IMG/VR virus record: IMGVR_UViG_3300045922_000947
Span: 1-40,054 of that record
Source: a virus
Length of the DNA: 40,054 nt
Reading direction: 5' to 3' (one strand)
In this document: piece by piece, positions 19,583-28,837 of the stretch
How positions within the stretch are numbered: position 1 is the first letter of the stretch
Layout of the letters: the number at the start of each line of letters is the position of its first letter
Position numbers and translations under genes: made by a program
The notes under the pieces: generated by a model
What the model was told of the DNA's origin: nothing
Database searches by the model: none
The model's input: the letters and a program-made list of their open reading frames with translations, nothing else

Positions 19583-22194
19583 GGTAGCGCCTCCGTGTAG
19601 CGCTCCTCGCGCAGGTCGACGGTCACCCGGTAGAATCCGGCGACATCATCCTCAATGCTCACCCTGACGAGCCTGCAGAAAATTTTCCGGCCCTCGTTGT
19701 CGCGGTAGCAGATCGTCGCGTCCGATGCGTGCAGGTCCTCCAGCTCCTGCTTTCGCTCGCGCGCCGTCGCGATCGCGTCGTCCGCGATCAGGCCGGACAG
19801 CGAGAACTCGCGATAGTGCGACGGGCCACGGAACGTCACCGGCGCGCGCGTGCTGCCGGCGACCGGCGGGTAGACCGTCTCGTCAATCACCCACTGGTGC
19901 GACCGTGAGTTCAGATATTTGAGCACGGCGCGCAGCGACTCGCCGAGACCGCCGGCGGCGCACAGAACGACGCCGGGGATCGTCACCTGCGCCGAACCGT
20001 AGACCGGGTCGGACTCCAGAATCTCGGTTCCCTGCTGCTGGACCTGGACGATGCCGTAGGTGTACTCGTAGGTCGCCGCCGGCAGGGTGTCCTGGAACGC
20101 CGTCGCGTTCGGGCCGGTGATGCGGGCGACGATCACCTCGTCCTCGTCCGGCCCGCCGGTCGCCGACCGCGTGATCCGGTACTCGACAAACTGGCCGGAC
20201 GGGATCGTCGTCGCGTCCCACGTGCACCGGATCGCCGTCGGCGTGAGGTCCAGCCCGACCTTCACGGCGTTGACCTGGAAATTGCTCACGGGCGGTGGCG
20301 GCGTCAGGCTGACCGTGAAATCGGTGATCGGCGAGTCGCCCTGCAGCGTCGAGCTATTTTCGACCGACACGACCAGGTCGTAGGCGGTGTTGTTGCGCAG
20401 GTAGCCGGACGGCACGTTGTGACTCGTTGCCGTTGACGTCACCCAGCCGGTGTCGTAAATCGGCGTGGATTTGCCGTCAGGGTAGATGCGTACCCGATAT
20501 TTGGCCTGCGGGCCACCCGATGTCACCGACCACTGCACGGTCGGCGTCACCGTCGTGATCGTGCTGTTATCGGCCGGGCTGGTGACCGACACGACCGGCC
20601 CGCTGGCGTAGACGAAGACCGCCTCGGTCGACTTGACGGCGTTCGCCTCGACCGTCTGCTCGCCGGAGTAGAGCGTCCCGTCGTAGCTATACGCGTCCCA
20701 GCGATAGGTCGCGAACGACGGGATGTCCGCCGAAACGGTCTGGTACTCCCACTTCCCGGTTGTCGCGTTATACGTCATTGTCCGGGTCTGCAGGACGGTG
20801 CCGTTGTTGTCCTTGATCCGGCACTTGACGATGAGCCCGGTTGCCGGCGTGTTGTCAGGGTCGCTCGCTGTGCAGCGCAATTTCGGCAGCGACGTCAGCA
20901 CCTGCGAGTTCGTGGGCGTCAGGTTCGCCGGAATGCTCGGGGCCGCGTTCGTGGTGAACGTGCGCGGGTCGCTCCAGTTGCTCCACTGGTTGTTCGTGTC
21001 GCGCCCCCGGACGCGATACTGGTAGGCCGTCCCCCACGCGAGCGTCGAAAATCCGGATTCGGCCCAGGTGATCGTAAACAGCGTGCCGGGCGCGGCGCTG
21101 CTCGCGACCGTTTTCGTGATCGTTCCCGACGTCTGCAACACCGTCCCGGACTGCGTCTCCAGCCGGATTTGGACGGCGTTCGTGCTGAGCCCGTTCTGGT
21201 GCGTCCAGCGCGCCTCGAAATTCGGCGTGACCGTCAAAATTTTGCCGGTCGGGTTGCCGTTGAGCGTCACATAGCCGAGTGCGGCCGGCGTGAACTGCGT
21301 CCACGCGCTCCACGCGCCCCATGCGCCGAACTGGTCGGACGTCCGCGCTCGCCACTCGTAGGTCGTACCGCGCGTCAGCGCTGAGCCACCATACGCGCGC
21401 GAAAATTGATTGTTCGATTTCTCGGTGCTGCTCGCCGTGTAGGTCGCGTCCCAGAGCAGCGTCGTGCCACCGAACTGGCGAACCTGAATCTGATACTGGT
21501 TCATCTGGTCGCCGGTATCGACGCCGTTGCCGGACGATGTGCCCCACGCGCCATTGAGATCACGGAAATCGCCAATAAACGTCGGCGCGTCGCTCTGCAC
21601 GCTCCCGACCGGCGCGACCAGGTTCGGCGCGTCCGGCGCGACGTTCTCCCAGCCTTCGAGGTAGACGGTCAGCCATCCCTCGGTGTGGGCAGTGTAGCTG
21701 CCAAACGGGTTCGGTGGTGGCTGCGACAACCCCGAGCGATCATAGAACTGCTCGTTGTCGCCGGTAATGTTCGCCGCCTGCACCATCGAGTGCACGACGG
21801 TGTTGCCCGTGCCGAGATACGCCACGGCATAGCGTTTGCCCGACTGGATTTTGAACGCCGTGTTGGTGGGCGCGTTGTCGGCCTGCGCGACGTTCGCCTG
21901 GTAGAGCTGGGTCTCCGGCGACGACCCGGCGAGGTTCGTGACCGAGAACGACGCCGTGTACCCGACCCGGTTCGCCGGGTTCATCGACGTGTTCGTCTCG
22001 TAGCAGGCAAACCGGACCGTCGGGTTGCTGCCCGACGCCCGGCCAAGGAACCCGGCGATTTTCGTCACCCAGACGTTGGCCGTCGCCGCGTTGAACACAC
22101 AGGCGCGCATGTAGCCGGAGCCGGTGTTTCCCGAGTCACCGTCCGGGCTGGTGCGGTAGCGTCCGTAGCGGCGGAGTGTTAACTGGTTCGGCAT
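19579..22194 (-). CDS. Large tail protein with FN3-like repeats
   Basis: An 871-residue beta-rich protein. Residues about 1-185 form an N-terminal domain. About 195-680 carry a series of FN3-like or Ig-like units (PDAPNLVAPVGSV...YEWRARTSDQFGAW; YQYRVRGRDTNNQWSNW; PSIPANLTPTNSQV; VVSVTSPADNST...AKYRVRIYPDG; PPVSNFQVNAV). The C-terminal about 130 residues (SHQWVIDETVYPPV...RVTVDLREERY) resemble a distal-tail-type ring domain. FN3 repeats on tails favour weak sugar binding. It lies after the tape measure, as distal tail and hub proteins do. The ribosome site is weak, and a plus-strand moron separates it from the tape-measure gene. Confidence 0.75.
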   Translation of the reverse strand: MPNQLTLRRYGRYRTSPDGDSGNTGSGYMRACVFNAATANVWVTKIAGFLGRASGSNPTVRFACYETNTSMNPANRVGYTASFSVTNLAGSSPETQLYQANVAQADNAPTNTAFKIQSGKRYAVAYLGTGNTVVHSMVQAANITGDNEQFYDRSGLSQPPPNPFGSYTAHTEGWLTVYLEGWENVAPDAPNLVAPVGSVQSDAPTFIGDFRDLNGAWGTSSGNGVDTGDQMNQYQIQVRQFGGTTLLWDATYTASSTEKSNNQFSRAYGGSALTRGTTYEWRARTSDQFGAWGAWSAWTQFTPAALGYVTLNGNPTGKILTVTPNFEARWTHQNGLSTNAVQIRLETQSGTVLQTSGTITKTVASSAAPGTLFTITWAESGFSTLAWGTAYQYRVRGRDTNNQWSNWSDPRTFTTNAAPSIPANLTPTNSQVLTSLPKLRCTASDPDNTPATGLIVKCRIKDNNGTVLQTRTMTYNATTGKWEYQTVSADIPSFATYRWDAYSYDGTLYSGEQTVEANAVKSTEAVFVYASGPVVSVTSPADNSTITTVTPTVQWSVTSGGPQAKYRVRIYPDGKSTPIYDTGWVTSTATSHNVPSGYLRNNTAYDLVVSVENSSTLQGDSPITDFTVSLTPPPPVSNFQVNAVKVGLDLTPTAIRCTWDATTIPSGQFVEYRITRSATGGPDEDEVIVARITGPNATAFQDTLPAATYEYTYGIVQVQQQGTEILESDPVYGSAQVTIPGVVLCAAGGLGESLRAVLKYLNSRSHQWVIDETVYPPVAGSTRAPVTFRGPSHYREFSLSGLIADDAIATARERKQELEDLHASDATICYRDNEGRKIFCRLVRVSIEDDVAGFYRVTVDLREERYTEALP

Positions 22195-22227
22195 ATGCTA
22201 CTCTTCGCGCGACAAGGAGAGGCACCC

Positions 22228-22659
22228 ATGCGTCGTCACGTGTCCATTCGCAACCTGCTGCCGTGGTTGCTCGTTCTGCTGCTCGTTCCGGCAGGTGTCG
22301 TTGCTGGTCAACGCGCAACGCCGGCGCCAGATTGCCCACCGGTCGCTACGACACCGGTCACGCTCGGCACCTACGAACTGCACGGCAATGTCTACACGTT
22401 CACCGGTACCGGCAAAACCGTCTCGCAACCGTTCACGCTGCACCAGGGGCTGGTGATCGTCTCCTACAACGCGAAGGATCCGGGCGGCATGCTCGTCGTG
22501 ATCCACACGTACCCGGACGGCAGCGCAATTCAGGGTGGCGTCATCACCGTCTGGAACAACGGGACAGGCATGGTGGCGGCGAGAACAGCCCAGGACGGCG
22601 AGTACGTCGTTCAGGTCGAGTCCTCCGGATCGTGGGACATTGTGATCGGTCAACCGTAG
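22228..22659 (+). CDS. Secreted moron-like protein
   Basis: 143 residues, with AAGGAGAGG before the ATG at 22228. An upstream in-frame ATG at 22195 lacks a ribosome site. A basic N-terminus and hydrophobic run (LLPWLLVLLLVPAGVVAG) form a signal peptide or anchor. No lipobox Cys is evident. A Pro/Thr linker leads to a beta-sandwich domain (TLGTYELHGNVYTFTG to SSGSWDIVIGQP). It is the only plus-strand gene in the tail operon and has no phage-structural look, so it is probably a moron acting on the host surface, for example in superinfection exclusion. I could not find a convincing promoter. Confidence 0.7.
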   Translation: MRRHVSIRNLLPWLLVLLLVPAGVVAGQRATPAPDCPPVATTPVTLGTYELHGNVYTFTGTGKTVSQPFTLHQGLVIVSYNAKDPGGMLVVIHTYPDGSAIQGGVITVWNNGTGMVAARTAQDGEYVVQVESSGSWDIVIGQP

Positions 22660-22667
22660 CATCGTCG

Positions 22668-25600
22668 TCACCGTTTCCGTAACTGCCGCGAGAACTCAGC
22701 AAACGTCGCGCGTGCGACGGCCTCAGGATCACCCGCGCCGCTGACGTTGATCGTCACGGTGTAGGTCGCGTTGCCACCCGGTGCGACCCTCGCCGGCGCC
22801 GCGAGGACCGGCTGCAGCGCTGCCGCCATCGCCTCGGCCGGCGACTCAGCGTTGAGCCGGATACCACGTTCGAGGCCAGCCATCAGGTACTGGCCCATCT
22901 GTTCCATGACCTTCGACGGCGACGCGATACCGGCCGCCTGTTTCGCCGCCTGCACGGCCTGATTGACGGCGTTCCAGGCCGTCCACTTGATCGCCGACGT
23001 CCAGGCGGCAATCCCGTTGTTGATCCCCTGGCCGAGCGAGTAGCCGACGTCGTAGCCCTCGTCGTAGAACGAGTCGAACGTCAGCGCGTTGATCACCGCG
23101 TTGCGCGCGTTGTTCGCCCAGCCCTTGACCGCCACGTACATGTCGGAGAACGCCGTCGAAACGTTCGTTTTCAGGCTGTTCGCCTGGTTCGTCGCAACCG
23201 TCGTCATGGCGATGAATTGCGTGGACACGCCGGTCTTCGCCGCGAGCGAGGTCGTGATCACCGACGTGGTCATCTCGACGAACGCCTTCGAGACGTTCGT
23301 CTTCGTGTTCTTTGCCCAGCCGGTGCAGATCGTGTACATGTCCTGCAGGGTCGTGTTGACCGTCGTTTCCAGCAGTTCCGTCTCGGTCGTCACCGCCGTG
23401 ATGAGTTGCGCAAGCGCGTCGAGGAACCCGCCGGAGAGCGAGACGCCCATGGTCGCGCCCTTGGATTTGAACTGGTCGGGATAGCCGTCGAGGACCAGCA
23501 GCAGTGCCGAGAAATCATCGGCGACGGCTTGGGCGATCGTCTGCCCATCGACGGTCATTTGCTCCATGAAGCTTCCGACCAGCCCGGACCCCATGTCGGT
23601 GCCTTTGGTTTTGAACTGCTCCGGGTACTGGCTGAGCACGGTGATGAGCGTCGAGAATTTGCCGACAACGGCGTTGACGAACGTCTGCCCGTCAACGTTG
23701 TCGAACTCGTCGATGAACCCGTTCCGCAGCGCCGCGCCCATCGCCCCACCACTGTTCTGTAGTTGCGTGAGCACGTCCTGCGTGGCCGGGTCGCCGAGGT
23801 TCATGGGCGGGCTGGTTTCCTGTTTACCACCGCCACCGCCGCCACCGAACGCCCAATCGAAGGCTCCCTTGATTTTGTCGATGAGGCTCTCCACAGGGCT
23901 CAGCACTGTCGTGATGACGTCGGCGAGACCCTGGAACGCGTTTTGCACATCATCCCAGCTATCCGGCAGGGCATCGACGATCGCCTGCCCGAGACCGGAG
24001 AAGAAGTTTTTGATTTCCTCCCACTTGGCGTCGATGCCGTCCTTCAACCCCTGGATGAGGTCAACGCCCTTCTGGTAGAGAACCTTCAGCGCGTCCGGCA
24101 CCAGCTCGGTGACCTTATTCCAGATGCCCGACACGAACGGCACGATCCACTGGTTCCAGAACTCGGTCATTCCGATGTACATGCCGTAGACGAGGTTCCA
24201 GCCGTCATTTTTCAGAATGGTCAATGCATCCGGAACGAGCTCGGTGATTTTGTTCCAAATTTCCTTCGCGAAGTTTTCGATATCCGTCCATTTTTCATCA
24301 ATACCGTCTTTGAGCCCCTGGATCAAATCCTTGCCCTTTTGCAGGAGCGTTTTCAACGCGTCCGGCACAAGTCCGGTTACCGTGGTCCAAATCGCGGCGA
24401 AGAACGGCGTGATCCACTGGTTCCAGAATTCTGTGATGCCGATGTAAATCCCGTAGATCAGATTCCAACCGTCAGTTTTCAAGATGGTCAACGCGTCAGG
24501 AACGAGTTCCGTGATTTTGCTCCAGATGTTTTTGGCGAAATCCTCGATATCAGACCATTTTTCATCGATGCCGTCTTTGAGCCCCTGGATGAGGTCGATG
24601 CCCTTTTGGTAGAGAGCTTTTAGCGCGTCTGGCACCAGCTCGATAATTTTGTTCCAGAGACCTGAGACAAACGGCACAATCCACTGGTTCCAGAACTCGG
24701 TGATGCCGATGTAAATTCCGTAAATGAGGTTCCAGCCGTCGGTTTTGAGAATCGTCAGCGCGTCCGGAACAAGCTCGGTGATTTTATTCCAGATGTTTTT
24801 CGCGAAATCCTCGATATCAGCCCATTTCTCGTCGATGCCGTCCTTCAATCCCTGGATGAGATCCTTCCCCTTTTGCAACAACGCTTTGAGCGCATCAGGG
24901 ACAATTTCCTTGATTTTGTCCCACACTGCGGCAAAAAATGGCACAATCCACTGGTTCCAGAACGTGGTGGCACCGATGTATACGCCATAAATCAGGTTCC
25001 AGCCGTCCGTTTTTAGAATAGTGAGCGCATCCGGCACCAGTTCCGTAATTGTTGTCCAAATGTTTTTTGCGAAATCCTCGACATCAGCCCATTTTTCATC
25101 AATGCCGTCCTTCAACCCCTGGATGAGGTCCTTGCCTTTCTGTAGTAATGCCTTGAGCGCATCCGGAACAATTTCCTTAATTTTGTTCCAAACTGCGGCG
25201 AAGAACGGCACAATCCACTGGTTCCAGAATTCCGTCGCACCGATGTACATTCCGTAGACTAAATTCCACCCGTCAGTTTTGAGGATTTTCAGCGCATTCG
25301 GCACGAGTTCCGTAATTTTTGTCCAAATGTTTTTCGCCCAGTCCTCAATATCCTTCCATTTCTCATCGATGCCGTCCTTCAGCCCCTTGACCAGGTCTGA
25401 CCCCTTATCTTTGAGCCAGCCGAGCGCGTCGCCGACCGCGCCGGGCACCTGCGACAGGAGACCTCCGAGCCACGGGAACAGCGTGCCGGTCGCGAAGCGG
25501 ATTGCGCCGTTGTACAGGCCACTCAGCAACTCGCCGCCCTTCGTCAGCAGGAACGAGACGACATTACCCCAATCCACTGCCCGGATGGCGTTCAGGATCA

Positions 25601-27620
25601 GGTTGAACGCGTCGGCGACCGCCGACGGCACGCCCTTGAAAAGCAGCGCGAGCAGGTCGACCGAGTCCTTCGCAAGGCGCGCGAAGTCGCGCCACGCTGC
25701 CGACCAATTCCCATGCACCAGGTCGTCAACGAGCTTGACGACGTCACGAATAATTCGGCCAATCTTTCCGGCAATCTCCGCAATGAGCGACCCGAATCGC
25801 TCGAACCCGATCGACTTGAAGAAGTTCCCGATCGTCCTGCCGAACTTTTCAAGCTCGCGCGACAGCACGCGGAACGCGAGGACCGGGCCACCCTTTTCCC
25901 AGGCGGCGCGGAACCGCTTGACGATCCGGATCACCCTGGCGAACGCGATCAGGATTTTCGCTAATGGCGCCGGCAACTGGTTGAGGATCTTGTGGACGCG
26001 CTCGGTGTCGCGGCCGCCAATTTTCCGCAGGCCCTCGATGAACAGCCGGATCGGCCGGTAGATCTTGCCGAACAACAACGCGAGGCGCATGACCGTTTTG
26101 CCGACCGGACCAAGCGACAGGAGTCCCTGCATCGGCTTGCCCCGGCTGATCAGGTCCACGGCCCTGAAAAACGCGCGTATCCTGCCCCACAAATGCTCGA
26201 ACCAGCCGACGATGTCCCTGATCCAGCCGGCGACCGCCCGCGCGACGAACCGGACGGCGTCGCCGAACCCCAGCCAGTTCTTCTTGTACGCGACCGCGAG
26301 CAGCGCCAGGGCGGCGACAACCGCCATGATGACGAGCCCGACCGGACCGAGCGCAACCGAGATCGCCGCGCCAAGCGCCGGCAGCAACGGGATCAGCGCG
26401 GCGATCGCCTGCGCCGCGATGCCCAGCGCGACCAGCACCGGACCGAGCGCGGCCAGCAGCCCAGCAAAAACGACGACCGCGATTTTCACGGGCTTCGGGA
26501 GTTTGTCGAACCAGCCGGCCAGCGTCGCAACCACCTTACTCAGCAATTCGATGGCCGGGACAACGACCGGCACCATCGCCGCGCCAATCTGGATGAGCGC
26601 CACCTTGATCCTCGCCATCGCCTGCTGCAATTTGAACATCGGGTCAGATGCAGCGATCTCGAACGCCTTGTCGAGGTCCCCCGTGGAATTCGCGAGCTCC
26701 TTGAAGATTTGGTCGACTTTCTCGGCGTCCTGGCCGGTGATATTGAGGAAGCCGCGCAGCGCCCGGACGTTGCCGAACACGTTCGCGATCGCCTCCTCGT
26801 TGTCACCGAACGTCGCGCTCAGGCGTCGCAGGACCGGCAGCAGACCCTCGGTGCCGAGCTGGTTCCGGAGCTCCTCGGCGCTAAGGCCGAACTCCGCCAG
26901 CGTCTTCTTCGCCTCGGCGGACGGCGAGAGCAGGGTCAGCAGCACCTGGTTAAGCGAGGTCGTTGCCTCGGCGGCGTCGAGACCGGCCTGCGTCATGACC
27001 GCGACCGCCGCGCCGACGTCGTTGAACGACACGTTTAGTTGCGCGGCCGTCGGGATCACCTGGCCGAGCGAGGCGGCCAGCTCGGCCGGTTCCGCCTTGC
27101 CCTCGCGAACGGTGGCGACCAGGACGCTGACCGCCTCCTCGGCGGTCAGGCCGGACGCGGCGTAGGCGTTCATCGCCGAGGTCGCCAGGTCGGCGACGGT
27201 CACCGTGTCACCGAGGCCGGCGGCCGCCGCCTTCGCGCTCGCCTCCAGCACGTCCATCGCCTGCGAGGCTGGGATACCGGCGCTCGTGATGAAGTACAGC
27301 GCCTCGGCGAGTTGCGTTGGTCCGATGCCAACGGCCGGCGCGAGGTCGAGTACCTGCTGCCTCAGTTTTTCGAGCTCATCTGCGGGCACGCCGACCAGCG
27401 CGGCAATGTTGGTCATCTGCTCGTTGAATCCGCCGAACGTGCGCATCGCCGCAAACCCGAGCCCGGTGATCGGCGCCGTGAGTTTCAGGCTGAGCTGCTG
27501 GCCGGCACGCTCGACGCGCTTTCCCCACTCGGCGAGCGAGGACGAGGAGCGTTTCAGCCCCTTCTGGAAATCGCTATCGTCGAGGCCGAGCTCGGCTACG
27601 AGCCGGGCGATGGTGGCCAT
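22668..27620 (-). CDS. Tape measure protein
   Basis: A 1650-residue protein, the largest in the genome. Residues about 65-350 match the TP901-type tape-measure core (GVGIGPTQLAEALYFITSAG in spirit: AVGIGPTQLAEALYFITSAG, ATSAMNAYAASGLTAEEAV, TQAGLDAAEATTSLNQVLL). A hydrophobic region (about 378-446) can insert in the host membrane. Residues 754-1198 are five 89-residue repeats. The C-terminus has ASPSKVMEQMG, common in tape measures. It sets tail length and guides DNA entry. At about 1.5 angstrom per residue the tail would be near 250 nm, an inference from the usual ratio. It overlaps the chaperone gene by 25 bp. Confidence 0.95.
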   Translation of the reverse strand: MATIARLVAELGLDDSDFQKGLKRSSSSLAEWGKRVERAGQQLSLKLTAPITGLGFAAMRTFGGFNEQMTNIAALVGVPADELEKLRQQVLDLAPAVGIGPTQLAEALYFITSAGIPASQAMDVLEASAKAAAAGLGDTVTVADLATSAMNAYAASGLTAEEAVSVLVATVREGKAEPAELAASLGQVIPTAAQLNVSFNDVGAAVAVMTQAGLDAAEATTSLNQVLLTLLSPSAEAKKTLAEFGLSAEELRNQLGTEGLLPVLRRLSATFGDNEEAIANVFGNVRALRGFLNITGQDAEKVDQIFKELANSTGDLDKAFEIAASDPMFKLQQAMARIKVALIQIGAAMVPVVVPAIELLSKVVATLAGWFDKLPKPVKIAVVVFAGLLAALGPVLVALGIAAQAIAALIPLLPALGAAISVALGPVGLVIMAVVAALALLAVAYKKNWLGFGDAVRFVARAVAGWIRDIVGWFEHLWGRIRAFFRAVDLISRGKPMQGLLSLGPVGKTVMRLALLFGKIYRPIRLFIEGLRKIGGRDTERVHKILNQLPAPLAKILIAFARVIRIVKRFRAAWEKGGPVLAFRVLSRELEKFGRTIGNFFKSIGFERFGSLIAEIAGKIGRIIRDVVKLVDDLVHGNWSAAWRDFARLAKDSVDLLALLFKGVPSAVADAFNLILNAIRAVDWGNVVSFLLTKGGELLSGLYNGAIRFATGTLFPWLGGLLSQVPGAVGDALGWLKDKGSDLVKGLKDGIDEKWKDIEDWAKNIWTKITELVPNALKILKTDGWNLVYGMYIGATEFWNQWIVPFFAAVWNKIKEIVPDALKALLQKGKDLIQGLKDGIDEKWADVEDFAKNIWTTITELVPDALTILKTDGWNLIYGVYIGATTFWNQWIVPFFAAVWDKIKEIVPDALKALLQKGKDLIQGLKDGIDEKWADIEDFAKNIWNKITELVPDALTILKTDGWNLIYGIYIGITEFWNQWIVPFVSGLWNKIIELVPDALKALYQKGIDLIQGLKDGIDEKWSDIEDFAKNIWSKITELVPDALTILKTDGWNLIYGIYIGITEFWNQWITPFFAAIWTTVTGLVPDALKTLLQKGKDLIQGLKDGIDEKWTDIENFAKEIWNKITELVPDALTILKNDGWNLVYGMYIGMTEFWNQWIVPFVSGIWNKVTELVPDALKVLYQKGVDLIQGLKDGIDAKWEEIKNFFSGLGQAIVDALPDSWDDVQNAFQGLADVITTVLSPVESLIDKIKGAFDWAFGGGGGGGKQETSPPMNLGDPATQDVLTQLQNSGGAMGAALRNGFIDEFDNVDGQTFVNAVVGKFSTLITVLSQYPEQFKTKGTDMGSGLVGSFMEQMTVDGQTIAQAVADDFSALLLVLDGYPDQFKSKGATMGVSLSGGFLDALAQLITAVTTETELLETTVNTTLQDMYTICTGWAKNTKTNVSKAFVEMTTSVITTSLAAKTGVSTQFIAMTTVATNQANSLKTNVSTAFSDMYVAVKGWANNARNAVINALTFDSFYDEGYDVGYSLGQGINNGIAAWTSAIKWTAWNAVNQAVQAAKQAAGIASPSKVMEQMGQYLMAGLERGIRLNAESPAEAMAAALQPVLAAPARVAPGGNATYTVTINVSGAGDPEAVARATFAEFSRQLRKR
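24027..25361 (-). repeat. Five 267-bp tandem repeats in the tape-measure gene
   Basis: Units at 25361-25095, 25094-24828, 24827-24561, 24560-24294 and 24293-24027 each encode 89 residues of the form KW-DIEDFAKNIW, KITELVPDALTILKTDGWNL, YGIYIGITEFWNQWI, VPDALKALLQKG, LIQGLKDGIDE. The protein units are nearly identical while the DNA differs at many third positions. A partial sixth unit (KWEEIKNFF) follows, and a related GLKDGIDE precedes the first. Confidence 0.93.
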
Positions 27621-27904
27621 GCCTCATCTTCCTCGCGCTCTTCGTCAACTGGCAGTCCAACGATCGCGCGGAACCGTTCCTCCAGCTCGTCCGCCGTCGG
27701 CGCGTGCTTCGGCACGAACGGCAGGAACTGGTCGAGTTTGAACGGGCGCCGCTTCGGGTCGCGGTGCACGTTCGCCAGCAGCGTCATCAGCATCGCATTG
27801 CGGATGTCGGCCCGCCATTCGCCGATCGGCTCGACCCGGTCGTAGGCGATCCACTGGTCGAACTCGCGCGCCGACATCCTCGCCATCATCTCCCCGCGCG
27901 TCAT
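27596..27904 (-). CDS. Tail assembly chaperone, T part of a G-GT frameshift pair (DUF4035-like)
   Basis: A 102-codon frame with RMSAREFDQWIAYDRVEPIG, the signature of gpT-like (DUF4035) chaperones. Its ATG overlaps the G-like stop as ATGA, but GGAGGG sits directly on the ATG, too close for normal initiation. The frame is open upstream to a -1 slippery site, and translation there adds SDRERFSFRLCLALGG, which fits the RLALALG-type start seen in this family. I infer that the main product is a G-T fusion of about 253 residues (135 from G, 118 from T) made by -1 frameshifting, as in phage lambda. The T part would recruit tail tube subunits to the tape measure. Confidence 0.85.
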   Translation of the reverse strand: MTRGEMMARMSAREFDQWIAYDRVEPIGEWRADIRNAMLMTLLANVHRDPKRRPFKLDQFLPFVPKHAPTADELEERFRAIVGLPVDEEREEDEAWPPSPGS

Positions 27905-28356
27905 CCCTCCGAGGGCCAGGCAGAGCCGGAAACTGAACCGTTCCCGGTCGCTAAAGGGTTGTCATCTTCGCCCTCAGCAGCCTCACCGGTCCCTTCGATC
28001 CCGGCCAGGCGCGCCGCCACGTCGCTGATGCGTTCGAGCACCCTGGCCGATTTCTCACCGATCGCGTGCGCATCGGCCTCGGAGAACAGCCGGTTACCTT
28101 GCTCGTCGCACATCGCCAGCGCCGCCAGCTTGACGCGGAACGTCGGGATGTCGAAGCGCTGCTTGCGCCCCTCCATCACGACGGAGGCGCGCAGTAGTCG
28201 TTCGCGTTCTGCGGCGGAGATGGCGCGGACGTAGACCCCATAGGCCGACCGGTCACGCGCGGTCGCCGGCGCCCACTCCGGGACCGGCACCCACTCGATC
28301 TCAACGTCGTTGGCCGCCAGAATGTCGGCCCGTGTCAGAACGATACGCTCACCCAT
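27901..28356 (-). CDS. Tail assembly chaperone, G part
   Basis: A 151-residue protein between tail tube and tape measure, the fixed place of gpG-like chaperones. Residues about 5-100 are mixed (VEIEWVPVPEWAP, YGVYVRAISAAERERL, IPTFRVKLAALAMCDEQGN), followed by helix SARVLERISDVAARLAG and an acidic tail (EGTGEAAEGEDDNP) that holds the slippery codons. It binds the tape measure during assembly and is not in the virion. A fraction of ribosomes should shift frame at L135 to make the longer GT form. Confidence 0.85.
   Translation of the reverse strand: MGERIVLTRADILAANDVEIEWVPVPEWAPATARDRSAYGVYVRAISAAERERLLRASVVMEGRKQRFDIPTFRVKLAALAMCDEQGNRLFSEADAHAIGEKSARVLERISDVAARLAGIEGTGEAAEGEDDNPLATGNGSVSGSAWPSEG
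27926..27958 (-). promoter_or_regulatory. -1 ribosomal frameshift signal (CCCTTTA plus hairpin)
   Basis: The G frame contains AAC CCT TTA, giving the X-XXY-YYZ heptamer CCCTTTA (complement 27952-27958). Four bases later CCGGGAA and TTTCCGG form a 7-bp stem (one G-U pair) with an 8-nt loop. A GAGGG lies about 14 nt upstream and could act as a stimulatory SD. The -1 frame is closed by TGA just before the heptamer and open after it. Confidence 0.8.
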
Positions 28357-28370
28357 AGTCCCTCCGGTAC

Positions 28371-28411
28371 GGGCAGGACGACACGCGCACCGGCACGCGT
28401 CAGCCCTGCCC
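28371..28411 (-). other. Intergenic hairpin after the tail tube gene
   Basis: GGGCAGG and CCTGCCC pair 7 bp, with an inner GACGCG/CGCGT(G)TC stem. It lies in the 61-bp gap between the tail tube and chaperone genes. No T-run follows, so attenuation or mRNA stabilisation of the highly expressed tube gene is more likely than termination. Confidence 0.5.
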
Positions 28412-28417
28412 CGTCAA

Positions 28418-28837
28418 TTAGCTCACCGTCACCGGCCCGCTGATCTGCAACGACACGCTGGCCGTGAGCTTCCCCTCGACCGGCGCTGAGAGTTCGAAGC
28501 CCGTCACATAGGCCGCGAACGCGAACGTCTTCGCCGGCGACGTCGGGAAGACGACCTGGAAGTTGCGCAGCGTCCGGTTGTACATGTCCGCGCGCAGGTT
28601 GACGTGCGTCGTGTGCTCGAAGTAGTTGATGTCGAAGCTGACCTCGCCACCCTCGAGCAGGGTGGGAACATACTCCCGCCAGAAGTTGCTGTCGTGACTG
28701 GTCGCCTCCTCCGTCCCCAGCGCGAGCGCCGGGCCGGAAATGTCCAGCACCTCAGCGATGGTGACGAAGTTTTCTGGCGTCGCCCCATCACCACGCTTGA
28801 GCAGGGTTCCGTGACTGTTCTTCGCTCCGGTTGGCAT
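28418..28837 (-). CDS. Major tail tube protein
   Basis: A 139-residue protein. GTLLKRGDGATPENFVTIAE and VLDISGPALALG at the N-terminus, EVSFDINYFEHTTH in the middle, and RNFQVVFPTSPAKTF, AYVTGFELSAPVEGKLTASV at the C-terminus follow the lambda gpV-like tail tube pattern (a rolled beta sandwich with the E-ATSHDSNFWREYVPTL loop). Hexamers stack to form the tail. It is placed just before the chaperones and tape measure, as expected. Confidence 0.88.
   Translation of the reverse strand: MPTGAKNSHGTLLKRGDGATPENFVTIAEVLDISGPALALGTEEATSHDSNFWREYVPTLLEGGEVSFDINYFEHTTHVNLRADMYNRTLRNFQVVFPTSPAKTFAFAAYVTGFELSAPVEGKLTASVSLQISGPVTVS

Noticed and set aside
22150-22227. Promoter for the plus-strand moron
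   Set aside because: TATGCT at about 22194 resembles a -10, but no -35 or extended -10 accompanies it.
23763-25257. Plus-strand frames across the tape-measure repeats
   Set aside because: They are repeated shadows created by the codon bias of the five repeats and have no ribosome sites.
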